Source: Campylobacteraceae bacterium
GTDB lineage: Bacteria > Campylobacterota > Campylobacteria > Campylobacterales > Sulfurovaceae
DNA: 9,038 nt
Direction of reading: 5' to 3'
NCBI GenBank assembly: GCA_027026055.1
Contig: JALVPA010000188.1
Span: 1 to 9,038 of the forward strand
How positions within the stretch are numbered: position 1 is the first letter of the stretch; each line of letters starts with the position of its first letter. A program made the position numbers and the translations under genes. Shown here in pieces: positions 1-4,961 of this stretch. The notes under the pieces are model-generated. The model did not search any database. It worked only from the letters and a program-made list of their open reading frames with translations, and was not told where the DNA came from.

Positions 1-306
1 CTCCTCGGAACTCCACTCTTTACCGAAAAAGGGCTCTTTTTTGCCGATAACCGGCACCTCGTGTCCGCGTTTGGCGCTATACTTGTAGTCGATATGATAG
101 TTGATGACCGTAGGTCCGGGCACTCTGTCTATCTCTTTTCCTTCTGCGGACGCTTTGGCGACATTTTCATCGCTACCCATTGTGATTTGTCCCATCGTAT
201 CGAACGTAAGCCAAATCAATAGGATAGTCGAAAATCCTGTCACCCATGCCGCCGAACGTCGCCAAAATCGTATGCTTGTCCATACGGAAGCGTTATCGTT
301 GGCCAT
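1..306 (-). CDS. N-terminus of a membrane-anchored protein of unknown function (possibly NorC-like), partial
   Basis: An open frame of 102 codons runs leftward from the ATG at 306-304 to the window edge with no stop. A strong Shine-Dalgarno (AAGGAGG) lies just upstream. The N-terminus is short and polar with a basic FWRR patch near residues 14-17. One hydrophobic segment follows at about residues 19-37, then a polar stretch that should face the periplasm, containing GPTVINYHIDYKY and HEVPVIGKKEPFFGK. This layout (one N-terminal anchor and an exported domain) fits membrane-bound c-type cytochrome subunits such as the NorC-type subunit of nitric oxide reductases. No CxxCH haem motif is visible in the 102 residues, so the cytochrome idea rests on layout, a vague family resemblance and the FNR-like sites upstream. 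The gene starts 29 bp after the 707-336 gene and probably shares its transcript. The frame is certain; the function is not. Confidence 0.6.
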   Translation of the reverse strand, partial: MANDNASVWTSIRFWRRSAAWVTGFSTILLIWLTFDTMGQITMGSDENVAKASAEGKEIDRVPGPTVINYHIDYKYSAKRGHEVPVIGKKEPFFGKEWSSEE

Positions 307-335
307 CTCTCCTCCTTTCTATCGTTTTTATCCGT

Positions 336-707
336 TTACGCCCTCGGCGTATTGTTCGCAGCCCGTGTTTTTGACATGTCGTCTTGCTTTTCGTAGCGAT
401 TCTCTCCCGCCGTTATGAGATAAAAGTACAGATGCGGTACGAAAAGATAGACGACCATCGTCACCATCAACACTTTCAGTGTAAAATGGTTGCTCTGTAT
501 CAAAACGGCAAAATCATAGAGAAAATAGGTTTGCAATACCCAAAACAGATACCCCACGGGCATCCATTTTTTGGAAAAATAACCCATTTTCGCCAAGGTA
601 ATCACCGCCGCATACCCGACACCGAAAACCAATACCAGCGACGACTCGATAAAGATAGGCAAAAACTGATCCGTCGCAATCTCGGGTCTGATATACAAAG
701 GCTGCAC
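336..707 (-). CDS. Small three-helix membrane protein of unknown function
   Basis: This gene encodes 123 residues from a GTG start at 707-705. The GTG is preferred because a good Shine-Dalgarno (AGGAGC, at 718-713) sits 5 bases upstream. Three hydrophobic segments are visible, at about residues 16-38, 48-70 and 76-99. They are rich in Phe, Tyr and Val, and a charged, probably cytoplasmic tail of about 24 residues follows. There is no signal peptide, cysteine pair or haem motif. I do not recognise the family. The gene lies between an upstream Crp/FNR-type site (795-808) and the partial gene starting at 306. With a gap of only 29 bp to the latter, the two are probably co-transcribed, so it may be an accessory membrane subunit for whatever the left-edge gene encodes. 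An overlapping rightward frame at 384-773 is judged a shadow, because it lacks the matching ribosome site and membrane pattern. Confidence 0.75.
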   Translation of the reverse strand: MQPLYIRPEIATDQFLPIFIESSLVLVFGVGYAAVITLAKMGYFSKKWMPVGYLFWVLQTYFLYDFAVLIQSNHFTLKVLMVTMVVYLFVPHLYFYLITAGENRYEKQDDMSKTRAANNTPRA

Positions 708-766
708 CGCTTGCTCCTTTTCGTTTCATACTGCTTAAGGGGTAAAGTTCCTTACAGCATCGGGAT

Positions 767-772
767 ATTATG
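767..772 (-). promoter_or_regulatory. -10 box of the FNR-type promoter before the 707-336 gene
   Basis: Read leftward, CATAAT matches 5 of 6 bases of TATAAT. A start site 7 bases beyond it (about 760) puts the centre of the palindrome at 795-808 at -41.5, the standard class II Crp/FNR activator distance. The leader would be about 53 nt. The transcription start is inferred from spacing alone. Confidence 0.45.
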
Positions 773-794
773 ACACTTTCTTTACATCGGTCGA

Positions 795-808
795 TTGACT
801 TGTGTCAA
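795..808. promoter_or_regulatory. Crp/FNR-family operator, TTGAC-N4-GTCAA
   Basis: A perfect palindrome with 5-bp arms and a 4-bp spacer (TTGACTTGTGTCAA) lies 88 bp upstream of the GTG start at 707. This is the geometry of Crp/FNR-family operators: FNR and DNR/NNR use TTGAT-N4-ATCAA, and Campylobacter NssR uses TTAAC-N4-GTTAA. It is centred 41.5 bp upstream of the start site predicted from the CATAAT box. It probably controls the 707-336 gene and the left-edge gene independently of the 1242-868 gene. Which family member binds cannot be read from the site. Confidence 0.55.
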
Positions 809-825
809 GAAAAGGGAAGAATATT

Positions 826-849
826 CAAAAATAATGAAAGATATCATTA
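826..849 (-). terminator. AT-rich intrinsic terminator after the 1242-868 gene
   Basis: Read leftward, arms TAATGA (849-844) and TCATTA (837-832) enclose a 6-base loop and run straight into ATTTTTG. It begins 18 bases after the stop codon of the 1242-868 gene. The stem is all weak pairs apart from one G-C, so termination may be partial. Its place between that gene and the next FNR-type promoter suggests separate transcription units. Confidence 0.4.
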
Positions 850-867
850 AAAAATATTATAAAAGCA

Positions 868-1242
868 CTATTGCTTTACAATGCAACGCGCCGTAAAAAA
901 GGGTCTTGTATAGTGAGGTGAAACGAAGTAGTCGCCTTCAAGTTTCCAACCGATAACAGGGTCGTTTCGTATTTCGACAAACTGTGCGGCTTTGCGTAAC
1001 ATACGACTTTCGCACAAGATTGTTTGACCGTTTTCAAACGCCGTTTTGACCTCCGCCATGCGTTGTGTCGTCATATAGTAATGCAGACCGATAAACAAGG
1101 CAACGACACCGATGGTACCCATCATCGCTTTTTTCAGCGCTCCTTTCGACATAAAAGGACGTGTCGCGACAAAAGCGGCCACGCCTATAACGATGGCTCC
1201 CAAAATCAGATAGGCACCTTCGAGATAAAAAAATTCGCGCAT
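868..1242 (-). CDS. Two-helix membrane protein with a C-terminal Cys-containing domain, unknown function
   Basis: This gene encodes 124 residues from the ATG at 1242-1240, with AGGAAA as a Shine-Dalgarno 5 bases upstream. Hydrophobic segments lie at about residues 8-28 and 40-58. A soluble tail of about 65 residues follows, containing two cysteines (77 and 119), the phrase VIGWKLEGDYFVSPHY and many aromatic residues. If both helices are inserted, the tail and the short N-terminus lie on the same side of the membrane. The two cysteines could form a disulfide if that side is the periplasm. I do not recognise the family. The promoter region is shared with the divergent gene at 1372 and carries a perfect FNR-type palindrome, which suggests a role under low oxygen or nitrosative conditions. 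A long rightward frame over this gene (1024-1371) is a shadow joined in frame to the real gene at 1372. Confidence 0.75.
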   Translation of the reverse strand: MREFFYLEGAYLILGAIVIGVAAFVATRPFMSKGALKKAMMGTIGVVALFIGLHYYMTTQRMAEVKTAFENGQTILCESRMLRKAAQFVEIRNDPVIGWKLEGDYFVSPHYTRPFFTARCIVKQ

Positions 1243-1274
1243 TACCGTTTCCTTTTTAAATTAAGGATTGTCAT

Positions 1275-1280
1275 AGTCTA
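1275..1280 (-). promoter_or_regulatory. Leftward -10 box of the divergent FNR-type promoter
   Basis: Read leftward, TAGACT matches 4 of 6 bases of TATAAT. It sits exactly where a -10 must lie for the palindrome at 1302-1317 to be at -41.5, with transcription starting near 1268. It would serve the 1242-868 gene with a leader of about 25 nt. It is weaker than its rightward partner at 1339-1344. Confidence 0.35.
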
Positions 1281-1301
1281 TCACACATTTTCGCACGGCA
1301 C

Positions 1302-1317
1302 GTTGATACGTATCAAC
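1302..1317. promoter_or_regulatory. Perfect FNR-type operator between divergent genes
   Basis: The sequence GTTGATACGTATCAAC is a perfect 16-bp palindrome containing the FNR consensus TTGAT-N4-ATCAA at 1303-1316. It lies in the 129-bp gap between genes starting at 1242 (leftward) and 1372 (rightward). Its centre (1309.5) is 41.5 bp from the start sites predicted from TATACT on the right and TAGACT on the left, so one dimer could act as a class II activator in both directions. Known Crp/FNR-family regulators of anaerobic or nitrogen-oxide respiration bind such sites. No regulator gene is in the window. Confidence 0.7.
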
Positions 1318-1338
1318 CTTTTTTTACGCAAAATCGTC

Positions 1339-1344
1339 TATACT
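1339..1344 (+). promoter_or_regulatory. Rightward -10 box of the divergent FNR-type promoter
   Basis: TATACT matches 5 of 6 consensus bases. A start near 1351 places the FNR-type palindrome at -41.5 and leaves a leader of about 21 nt before the ATG at 1372. There is no good -35 hexamer, as expected for an activator-dependent promoter. Confidence 0.5.
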
Positions 1345-1371
1345 GAACCAAAATCGAATGGAGCACGAAAA

Positions 1372-1758
1372 ATGCAACGTTTTTCCAAATACTTGCCGTT
1401 TGCTATCGCGGCGACTTTTTTCGTTATAGGGCTAAATGCTTTTTTGCAAAGCCAACCGCCGCACAAAAACGCGCGCATCTACAACGAAGTGCGGCACTAT
1501 AGCCCCTATTATCTGGAAAAACGTTTCGGCGGATTGGAAATTTTAAGCAAAAACGACCCCGCTTTCAAAGAAAAACCGGACAATTTTCATCTTTACGGCG
1601 AACTGGCGCGTCTTGAAAAAGCATGGGCGAACACCCATCTCAAACGCGACGGCGATACGTTACTGATTTTGGACGACAACGGCACGATTCGCAAACGCAT
1701 CGCATTGCAAACCGATGACGAAAAGCGTTTCGTCAAAACCTATTACGGAGTCGAGTGA
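1372..1758 (+). CDS. Single-anchor exported protein of unknown function
   Basis: This gene encodes 128 residues from the ATG at 1372, chosen over much longer in-frame upstream extensions. The reasons are GGAG at 1360-1363, the FNR-type promoter ending near 1351, and the upstream stretch lying inside the divergent gene. An N-terminal hydrophobic helix at about residues 8-26 follows two basic residues and acts as a signal anchor. The remaining 100 residues look soluble and periplasmic, with the phrases HYSPYYLEKRFGG and LILDDNGTIRKR. There are no cysteines or metal motifs. The family is not recognised. Its stop overlaps the start of the next gene (TGATG at 1756-1760), so the two are translationally coupled and probably work together. 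Expression is probably FNR-type activated. Confidence 0.75.
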   Translation: MQRFSKYLPFAIAATFFVIGLNAFLQSQPPHKNARIYNEVRHYSPYYLEKRFGGLEILSKNDPAFKEKPDNFHLYGELARLEKAWANTHLKRDGDTLLILDDNGTIRKRIALQTDDEKRFVKTYYGVE

Positions 1759-1943
1759 TGGAGCTTGTACTCACCCTTGTATTTAGCATTGTCATGCTCT
1801 TTTTCATGACCTATCCGGCCATGCTTCTTACCCGACAAATAGCGCGTATCGCCCCATTGTCGGACAAAACGTTCAATATCGTGCAAGTGCTTCTTACCGT
1901 CCTTCTCTCTCTTGGCGTCGGCATCTTCCTTCGCTATGCCTAA
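1758..1943 (+). CDS. Tiny two-helix membrane protein of unknown function
   Basis: This gene encodes 61 residues starting at the ATG at 1758, which overlaps the previous stop by one base. A GTG one codon upstream is possible but is not needed. Two hydrophobic helices, about residues 3-24 and 38-58, are joined by a short charged loop (RQIARIAPLSDK), giving a hairpin in the membrane with almost no soluble part. Such miniproteins often stabilise a larger membrane complex; here that is inference from size and coupling. No homologue is recognised. A 72-bp gap with its own promoter-like box follows before ilvE, so the unit may end here, although no clear terminator is seen. Confidence 0.65.
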   Translation: MELVLTLVFSIVMLFFMTYPAMLLTRQIARIAPLSDKTFNIVQVLLTVLLSLGVGIFLRYA

Positions 1944-1966
1944 CCGCCCGTTAATACCCTTTTGGA

Positions 1967-1972
1967 TAAAAT
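1967..1972 (+). promoter_or_regulatory. Candidate ilvE promoter -10 (TAAAAT)
   Basis: TAAAAT matches 5 of 6 consensus bases. It lies 43 bp upstream of the ilvE ATG and would start transcription near 1979, just before the GC-rich hairpin at 1986-2001. No clear -35 is present, which is common for sigma-70 promoters in Campylobacterota. Confidence 0.35.
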
Positions 1973-1985
1973 ATTGCGACATTTT

Positions 1986-2001
1986 GCGCGTACAAACGCG
2001 C
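1986..2001 (+). other. GC-rich hairpin in the ilvE leader
   Basis: GCGCGT and ACGCGC form a perfect 6-bp stem with an ACAA loop, ending 4 bases before the ilvE Shine-Dalgarno (GGAG, 2006-2009). It is not a terminator, as no T-run follows. It could mark the 5' end of the message or affect ribosome access. Confidence 0.35.
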
Positions 2002-2015
2002 CGACGGAGCGAATG

Positions 2016-2936
2016 ATGACTGAAGCGAACTATATCTGGATGGACGGTACGTTCGTGCCTTGGTACGATGCCAAAGTACACGTCCTTACCCATACCTTGC
2101 ATTACGGAAACGGTGCGATCGAGGGTACCAAGGCGTATAAAACCGCCGACGGACGTTGCGCGATTTTCAAGCTCAGAGAACATACGCAACGCTTGCTCAA
2201 TTCGGCGAAAATGACCTTGATGGACGTACCCTTTTCGCTCGAAGAGCTTGAACAAGCCCAAATCGAATTGTTGCAAAAAAACGCGCTCTTCAACGGTGCG
2301 TATATCCGACCGCTCGTCTATCTCGGCTACGGGGTGATGGGACTTTACCACAAAGAAGCGCCCGTCAACGTCGCCGTCGCCGCATGGGAATGGGGCGCCT
2401 ATCTTGGCGAAGAGGGGCTCAAAAACGGTATTCGCCTCAAAATCGCTTCGATGACGCGTACTCCCAACACCTCCGGGATGGGCAAAGCCAAAGCGGTCGC
2501 CAACTACCTCAACAGCCAAATGGCAAAGTTTGAAGCGGTCGAAGCGGGCTATGACGAAGCGTTGCTGCGCGACGCCCAAGGCTATATCGCCGAAGCGAGT
2601 GGTGCATGTTTTTTTATGGTGCGCGACGGCAAGCTGATTACGCCGCCCAGCGACAACGCGCTCGAATCGATCACCCAAGCGACCGTGATCGATTTGGCGC
2701 GCGACATGGGCATCGAAGTGGTACGTCGTCGTATCACCCGCGAAGAGATCTATATCTGCGACGAATGTTTCCTCACCGGCACCGCCGCGGAGGTCACTCC
2801 CGTACGCGAAGTCGACGCACGCGTGATTGGCAAAGGCAGTAGAGGCGAAATGACCGCCGCCTTGCAAGAGGCCTATTTCGATCTCGTTGCGGGTAAAAAC
2901 CCCAAGTATGCACACCATCTCACATACATTAACTAA
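2016..2936 (+). CDS. ilvE: Branched-chain amino acid aminotransferase
   Basis: This is a cytoplasmic PLP enzyme (class IV aminotransferase fold) that exchanges the amino group between glutamate and the 2-oxo acids of leucine, isoleucine and valine, the last step of their synthesis. The protein has 306 residues, the usual length. Visible landmarks are the N-terminal WMDG segment (8-11), HYGNGAIEG (29-37), the PLP lysine Lys159 in KAKAVANYLNS, and Glu193 in YIAEASG, which is expected to bind the pyridine nitrogen. FLTGTAAEVTPV (252-263) contacts the cofactor phosphate. Lys159 and Glu193 have the same numbers as in E. coli IlvE. The start at 2016 is chosen because GGAG (2006-2009) is 6 bases upstream; the ATG at 2013 is too close to it, and an upstream TTG at 1962 precedes the leader hairpin. 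The next gene starts 22 bp downstream, the same ilvE-SPFH order I recall from Campylobacter jejuni. Confidence 0.95.
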   Translation: MTEANYIWMDGTFVPWYDAKVHVLTHTLHYGNGAIEGTKAYKTADGRCAIFKLREHTQRLLNSAKMTLMDVPFSLEELEQAQIELLQKNALFNGAYIRPLVYLGYGVMGLYHKEAPVNVAVAAWEWGAYLGEEGLKNGIRLKIASMTRTPNTSGMGKAKAVANYLNSQMAKFEAVEAGYDEALLRDAQGYIAEASGACFFMVRDGKLITPPSDNALESITQATVIDLARDMGIEVVRRRITREEIYICDECFLTGTAAEVTPVREVDARVIGKGSRGEMTAALQEAYFDLVAGKNPKYAHHLTYIN

Positions 2937-2958
2937 CCCTCGCAGATAAAGGAGCATC

Positions 2959-4053
2959 ATGCCCGCGGATATCAACGATTATTTCAAAAAAACGAAAAAA
3001 CGTCCTCCTTTCGGCGGAAACGACGATACGCCGCCATCAAACGACGACAACACACCCGTACCTTTTCCCTCTAAAGGACGCAATACTTTATTGATAGTCC
3101 TATCGGCGCTCATCGTAGGATTTTTACTTTTGCGCCCCTTTACCATTATCAATTCGGGTGAGGTGGGCATCAAGATCAACACCGGTAAGTTCGAAGAGAA
3201 ACCGCTTGAACCGGGACTTCACTTTTTTGTTCCGATTTTTCAAAAGATCGTTCCCGTTAACACCCGCGTACGTATGATTACCTACTCCAATGCCAACAAA
3301 CAAGTCATTAGCGACGGCTATGCGCGTTACGAAGGGGGTCTCAGACGTAATCCCGCCATTCGCGTCATGGACAAACGCGGACTCGGCGTCGATATTGACT
3401 TGGCGGTACAATACCACCTTCGCCCCGAAAGCGCACCCAAAACGATTGCGACATGGGGTACGGCGTGGGAAGACAAGATCATCAACACCAAAGTACGCGA
3501 AATCGTACGTGACGTGATCGGCAAATACGCCGCCGAAGAGCTTCCCCAAAAACGCGCCGAAATCGCCAAGGAGATCCAAGAGCGTCTGCGCAAAAAGATC
3601 GAATCGATTCCGGGTACGCCTGTTATCCTCGATAGTGTCGAACTGCGCAATATCGAATTACCGCCGAAAATCAAAGCCAAAATAGAAGAGCTACAAGCGG
3701 AAAAACAAAACGTCATGATCGCCGAACAACAAAAAGAGCGCGCCAAACGCGAAGCGGAACGCAAAGCCGAAATCGCGCGCGGTGAAGCGGAAAAACGTCG
3801 CATCGAAGCGCAAGGTCACGCCGACAAAATCCGTATCGAAGCCGAAGCGCAAGCCAAAGCCAACCGAATCATCGCCGAATCGCTGACCCAGAACCTGTTG
3901 CGACTCGAGCAGATCAAAGCGCAACTGAAGTTCAACGAAGCGCTCAAAGTCAACAAAGAGGCGCAAATCTTCCTCACTCCCGGCGGTGCGGTACCCAATA
4001 TTTGGGTCGATGCCAAAGGCAAAGAGCAAAAAGCCGTCTCGGCGCAACAATAA
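2959..4053 (+). CDS. SPFH/prohibitin-domain membrane protein (HflK/HflC-like)
   Basis: This gene encodes 364 residues with AAAGGAG (2948-2954) 4 bases before the ATG. A polar, Pro- and Asp-rich N-terminal segment of about 40 residues precedes one transmembrane helix (about 43-60). An SPFH/prohibitin domain follows (about 60-235), starting with NSGEVGIKINTG and with EPGLHFFVPIFQK near residues 84-96. Next is a long, strongly charged Glu/Lys/Arg/Ala coiled coil (about 235-310), then a tail containing TPGGAVPNIWVD (340-351). Proteins of this type form large membrane-bound ring or cage assemblies. HflK/HflC restrain the protease FtsH, and prohibitins and flotillins organise membrane domains. No FtsH is in the window, so the partner is unknown. 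Pairing with ilvE is conserved in relatives as far as I recall, but no functional link to amino acid synthesis is known to me. Probably co-transcribed with ilvE. Confidence 0.88.
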   Translation: MPADINDYFKKTKKRPPFGGNDDTPPSNDDNTPVPFPSKGRNTLLIVLSALIVGFLLLRPFTIINSGEVGIKINTGKFEEKPLEPGLHFFVPIFQKIVPVNTRVRMITYSNANKQVISDGYARYEGGLRRNPAIRVMDKRGLGVDIDLAVQYHLRPESAPKTIATWGTAWEDKIINTKVREIVRDVIGKYAAEELPQKRAEIAKEIQERLRKKIESIPGTPVILDSVELRNIELPPKIKAKIEELQAEKQNVMIAEQQKERAKREAERKAEIARGEAEKRRIEAQGHADKIRIEAEAQAKANRIIAESLTQNLLRLEQIKAQLKFNEALKVNKEAQIFLTPGGAVPNIWVDAKGKEQKAVSAQQ

Positions 4054-4060
4054 CTATTTA

Positions 4061-4092
4061 GTGAAGGGTGAAGAGTGAAGAGTGAAGAGTGA
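4061..4092 (+). repeat. Heptamer tandem array, unit GTGAAGA (about 4.6 copies)
   Basis: Units at 4061-4067 (GTGAAGG), then three identical GTGAAGA units to 4088, then GTGA. The array begins 7 bp after the SPFH stop. It is complementary in register to the array at 4128-4157. Number of copies could vary by slippage. Confidence 0.85.
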
Positions 4093-4096
4093 TTGG

Positions 4097-4122
4097 TAGA
4101 CTTTTCAAATGAAAAGTATCTA
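4097..4122 (+). other. Hairpin between the two heptamer arrays
   Basis: ACTTTTC (4100-4106) and GAAAAGT (4111-4117) form a perfect 7-bp stem with an AAAT loop. Alternatively TAGA (4097-4100) pairs with TCTA (4119-4122), leaving a small bulge. No T-run follows, so it is not a classical terminator. It would cap the longer stem formed by the flanking arrays. Confidence 0.5.
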
Positions 4123-4127
4123 TCATA

Positions 4128-4157
4128 CTCAACGCTCAACGCTCATCGCTCAGCGCT
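4128..4157 (+). repeat. Heptamer tandem array, unit CTCAACG (about 4.3 copies)
   Basis: Units CTCAACG, CTCAACG, CTCATCG and CTCAGCG, then CT. The period is the same as in the array at 4061-4092. The repeated CGCTC cores can pair with the GAGTG cores of that array, each with one G-T wobble. Ends 18 bp before the hisIE start. Confidence 0.85.
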
Positions 4158-4158
4158 A

Positions 4159-4177
4159 ATAATATCGGAGATATTAT
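4159..4177 (+). promoter_or_regulatory. Hairpin holding the hisIE ribosome site and start codon
   Basis: ATAATATC (4159-4166) and GATATTAT (4170-4177) are perfect 8-bp complements separated by GGA. The Shine-Dalgarno GGAG (4167-4170) is the loop, and the first two bases of the ATG (4176-4178) close the stem. In practice the two innermost bases would open to give a larger loop. The stem is AT-rich and probably only marginally stable, so it could tune hisIE translation or be chance. Confidence 0.4.
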
Positions 4178-4844
4178 GACCATAGACTGGAACAAAACCC
4201 CCCTTGTCCCCGCCATCGCTCAAGATGCCGAAACGGACGATGTGCTAATGCTGGCTTACATGAACGAAGAAGCATACGAATTGACCCTTTCTACGGGGTA
4301 TGCGCACTATTTCAGTCGCTCCAAACAACGTATCTGGAAAAAAGGCGAAAGCTCGGGACATACCCAACAAATCGAAGATCTTCTCATCGACTGCGATGCG
4401 GACACCGTACTACTCAAAGTCAAACAAAAGGGCGTTGCGTGCCATACGGGTCGAAAAAGCTGTTTTTTTACCTCCGTCACGCAAGGCAAAGAGGTGTTGA
4501 AAAAAGAGATCGATACCGATGCGATTTACGGCGTAGTCGATACACTCTACCACACGATCCTCGAGCGCAAAAACGCTACCCCCGGACAAAAGTCATGGAC
4601 AAAAAAACTGCTTGACAATAAGGACCTCATGCTGAGCAAGATCACCGAAGAGGCACAAGAAGTCGTCGATGCGATCGATCATGAAAGCGACGAACAGGTG
4701 ATCTACGAAGCCGCCGATCTGCTTTATCATACCCTTGTGGGGTTGGGATACCGCAACATCTCTCCCGATAGAGTCAAACAGGAGCTTGCGCGTCGTTTCG
4801 GCATCTCCGGAATCGAAGAAAAAGCGTCCCGACGACGCTCCTGA
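4176..4844 (+). CDS. hisIE: Histidine biosynthesis bifunctional protein HisIE
   Basis: This is a cytoplasmic fusion of two early histidine pathway enzymes. Phosphoribosyl-ATP pyrophosphohydrolase (HisE) removes pyrophosphate, then phosphoribosyl-AMP cyclohydrolase (HisI) opens the purine ring. The protein has 222 residues. The HisI half (about 1-110) shows LAYMNEEAY (26-34), SRSKQRIWKKGESSGH (47-62), the DCDAD metal motif (72-76) and GVACHTGRKSC (86-96); Cys73, Cys89 and Cys96 are the expected zinc ligands. The HisE half (about 115-210) shows the SKITEEAQEVV motif (154-164) and YEAADLLYH (177-185), the acidic residues that hold magnesium in the all-alpha pyrophosphatase fold. GGAG lies 5 bases upstream of the ATG, inside a predicted hairpin. 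The 122-bp gap after the SPFH gene is filled by repeats, so read-through from ilvE is uncertain. No other his gene is in the window, so the pathway genes are scattered. Confidence 0.95.
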   Translation: MTIDWNKTPLVPAIAQDAETDDVLMLAYMNEEAYELTLSTGYAHYFSRSKQRIWKKGESSGHTQQIEDLLIDCDADTVLLKVKQKGVACHTGRKSCFFTSVTQGKEVLKKEIDTDAIYGVVDTLYHTILERKNATPGQKSWTKKLLDNKDLMLSKITEEAQEVVDAIDHESDEQVIYEAADLLYHTLVGLGYRNISPDRVKQELARRFGISGIEEKASRRRS

Positions 4845-4961
4845 TCCGCTCGCTTCTTAGTATCTCTACACTACAATACTTTCGAAATTTTTAAATAAAA
4901 AAGATACAACTTCTATATATTTTTTATATACCTAAGCAATACTTGATTATTACAGTATACT
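4845..4961. other. AT-rich gap between convergent hisIE and purF
   Basis: Both neighbouring genes end here. No GC-rich hairpin with a T-run is present on either strand. The only symmetric element is TATATA-T5-TATATA at 4914-4930, which could be a weak bidirectional terminator or just AT-rich sequence. No small gene is seen. Confidence 0.5.

Noticed and set aside
1024..1371. In-frame rightward extension of the gene at 1372, giving a 244-residue protein
   Set aside because: It runs through the divergent gene and across the FNR-type promoter, and its amino acid content is unlike the rest. The ATG at 1372 has its own ribosome site.
1962..2015. TTG start adding 18 residues to IlvE
   Set aside because: No ribosome site precedes it, it overlaps the predicted promoter and leader hairpin, and the added residues are not typical of the family.
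1743..2975. Long leftward frame (410 codons) opposite ilvE
   Set aside because: It mirrors the codon pattern of ilvE, starts beyond it, and its residues show no domain or ribosome site. Similar long mirror frames lie opposite purF (5370-6179) and dapB-trxB (6557-8117).
4061..4157. CRISPR-like short repeats
   Set aside because: The units are 7 bp and directly contiguous, without spacers.
4819..4844. AGCGTC-CCGAC-GACGCT inverted repeat at the end of hisIE as its terminator
   Set aside because: It lies inside the coding end and no T-run follows.
4914..4930. TATATA-T5-TATATA as a bidirectional terminator for hisIE and purF
   Set aside because: The stem has only A-T pairs and TATATA is self-complementary anyway, so low complexity explains it equally well.
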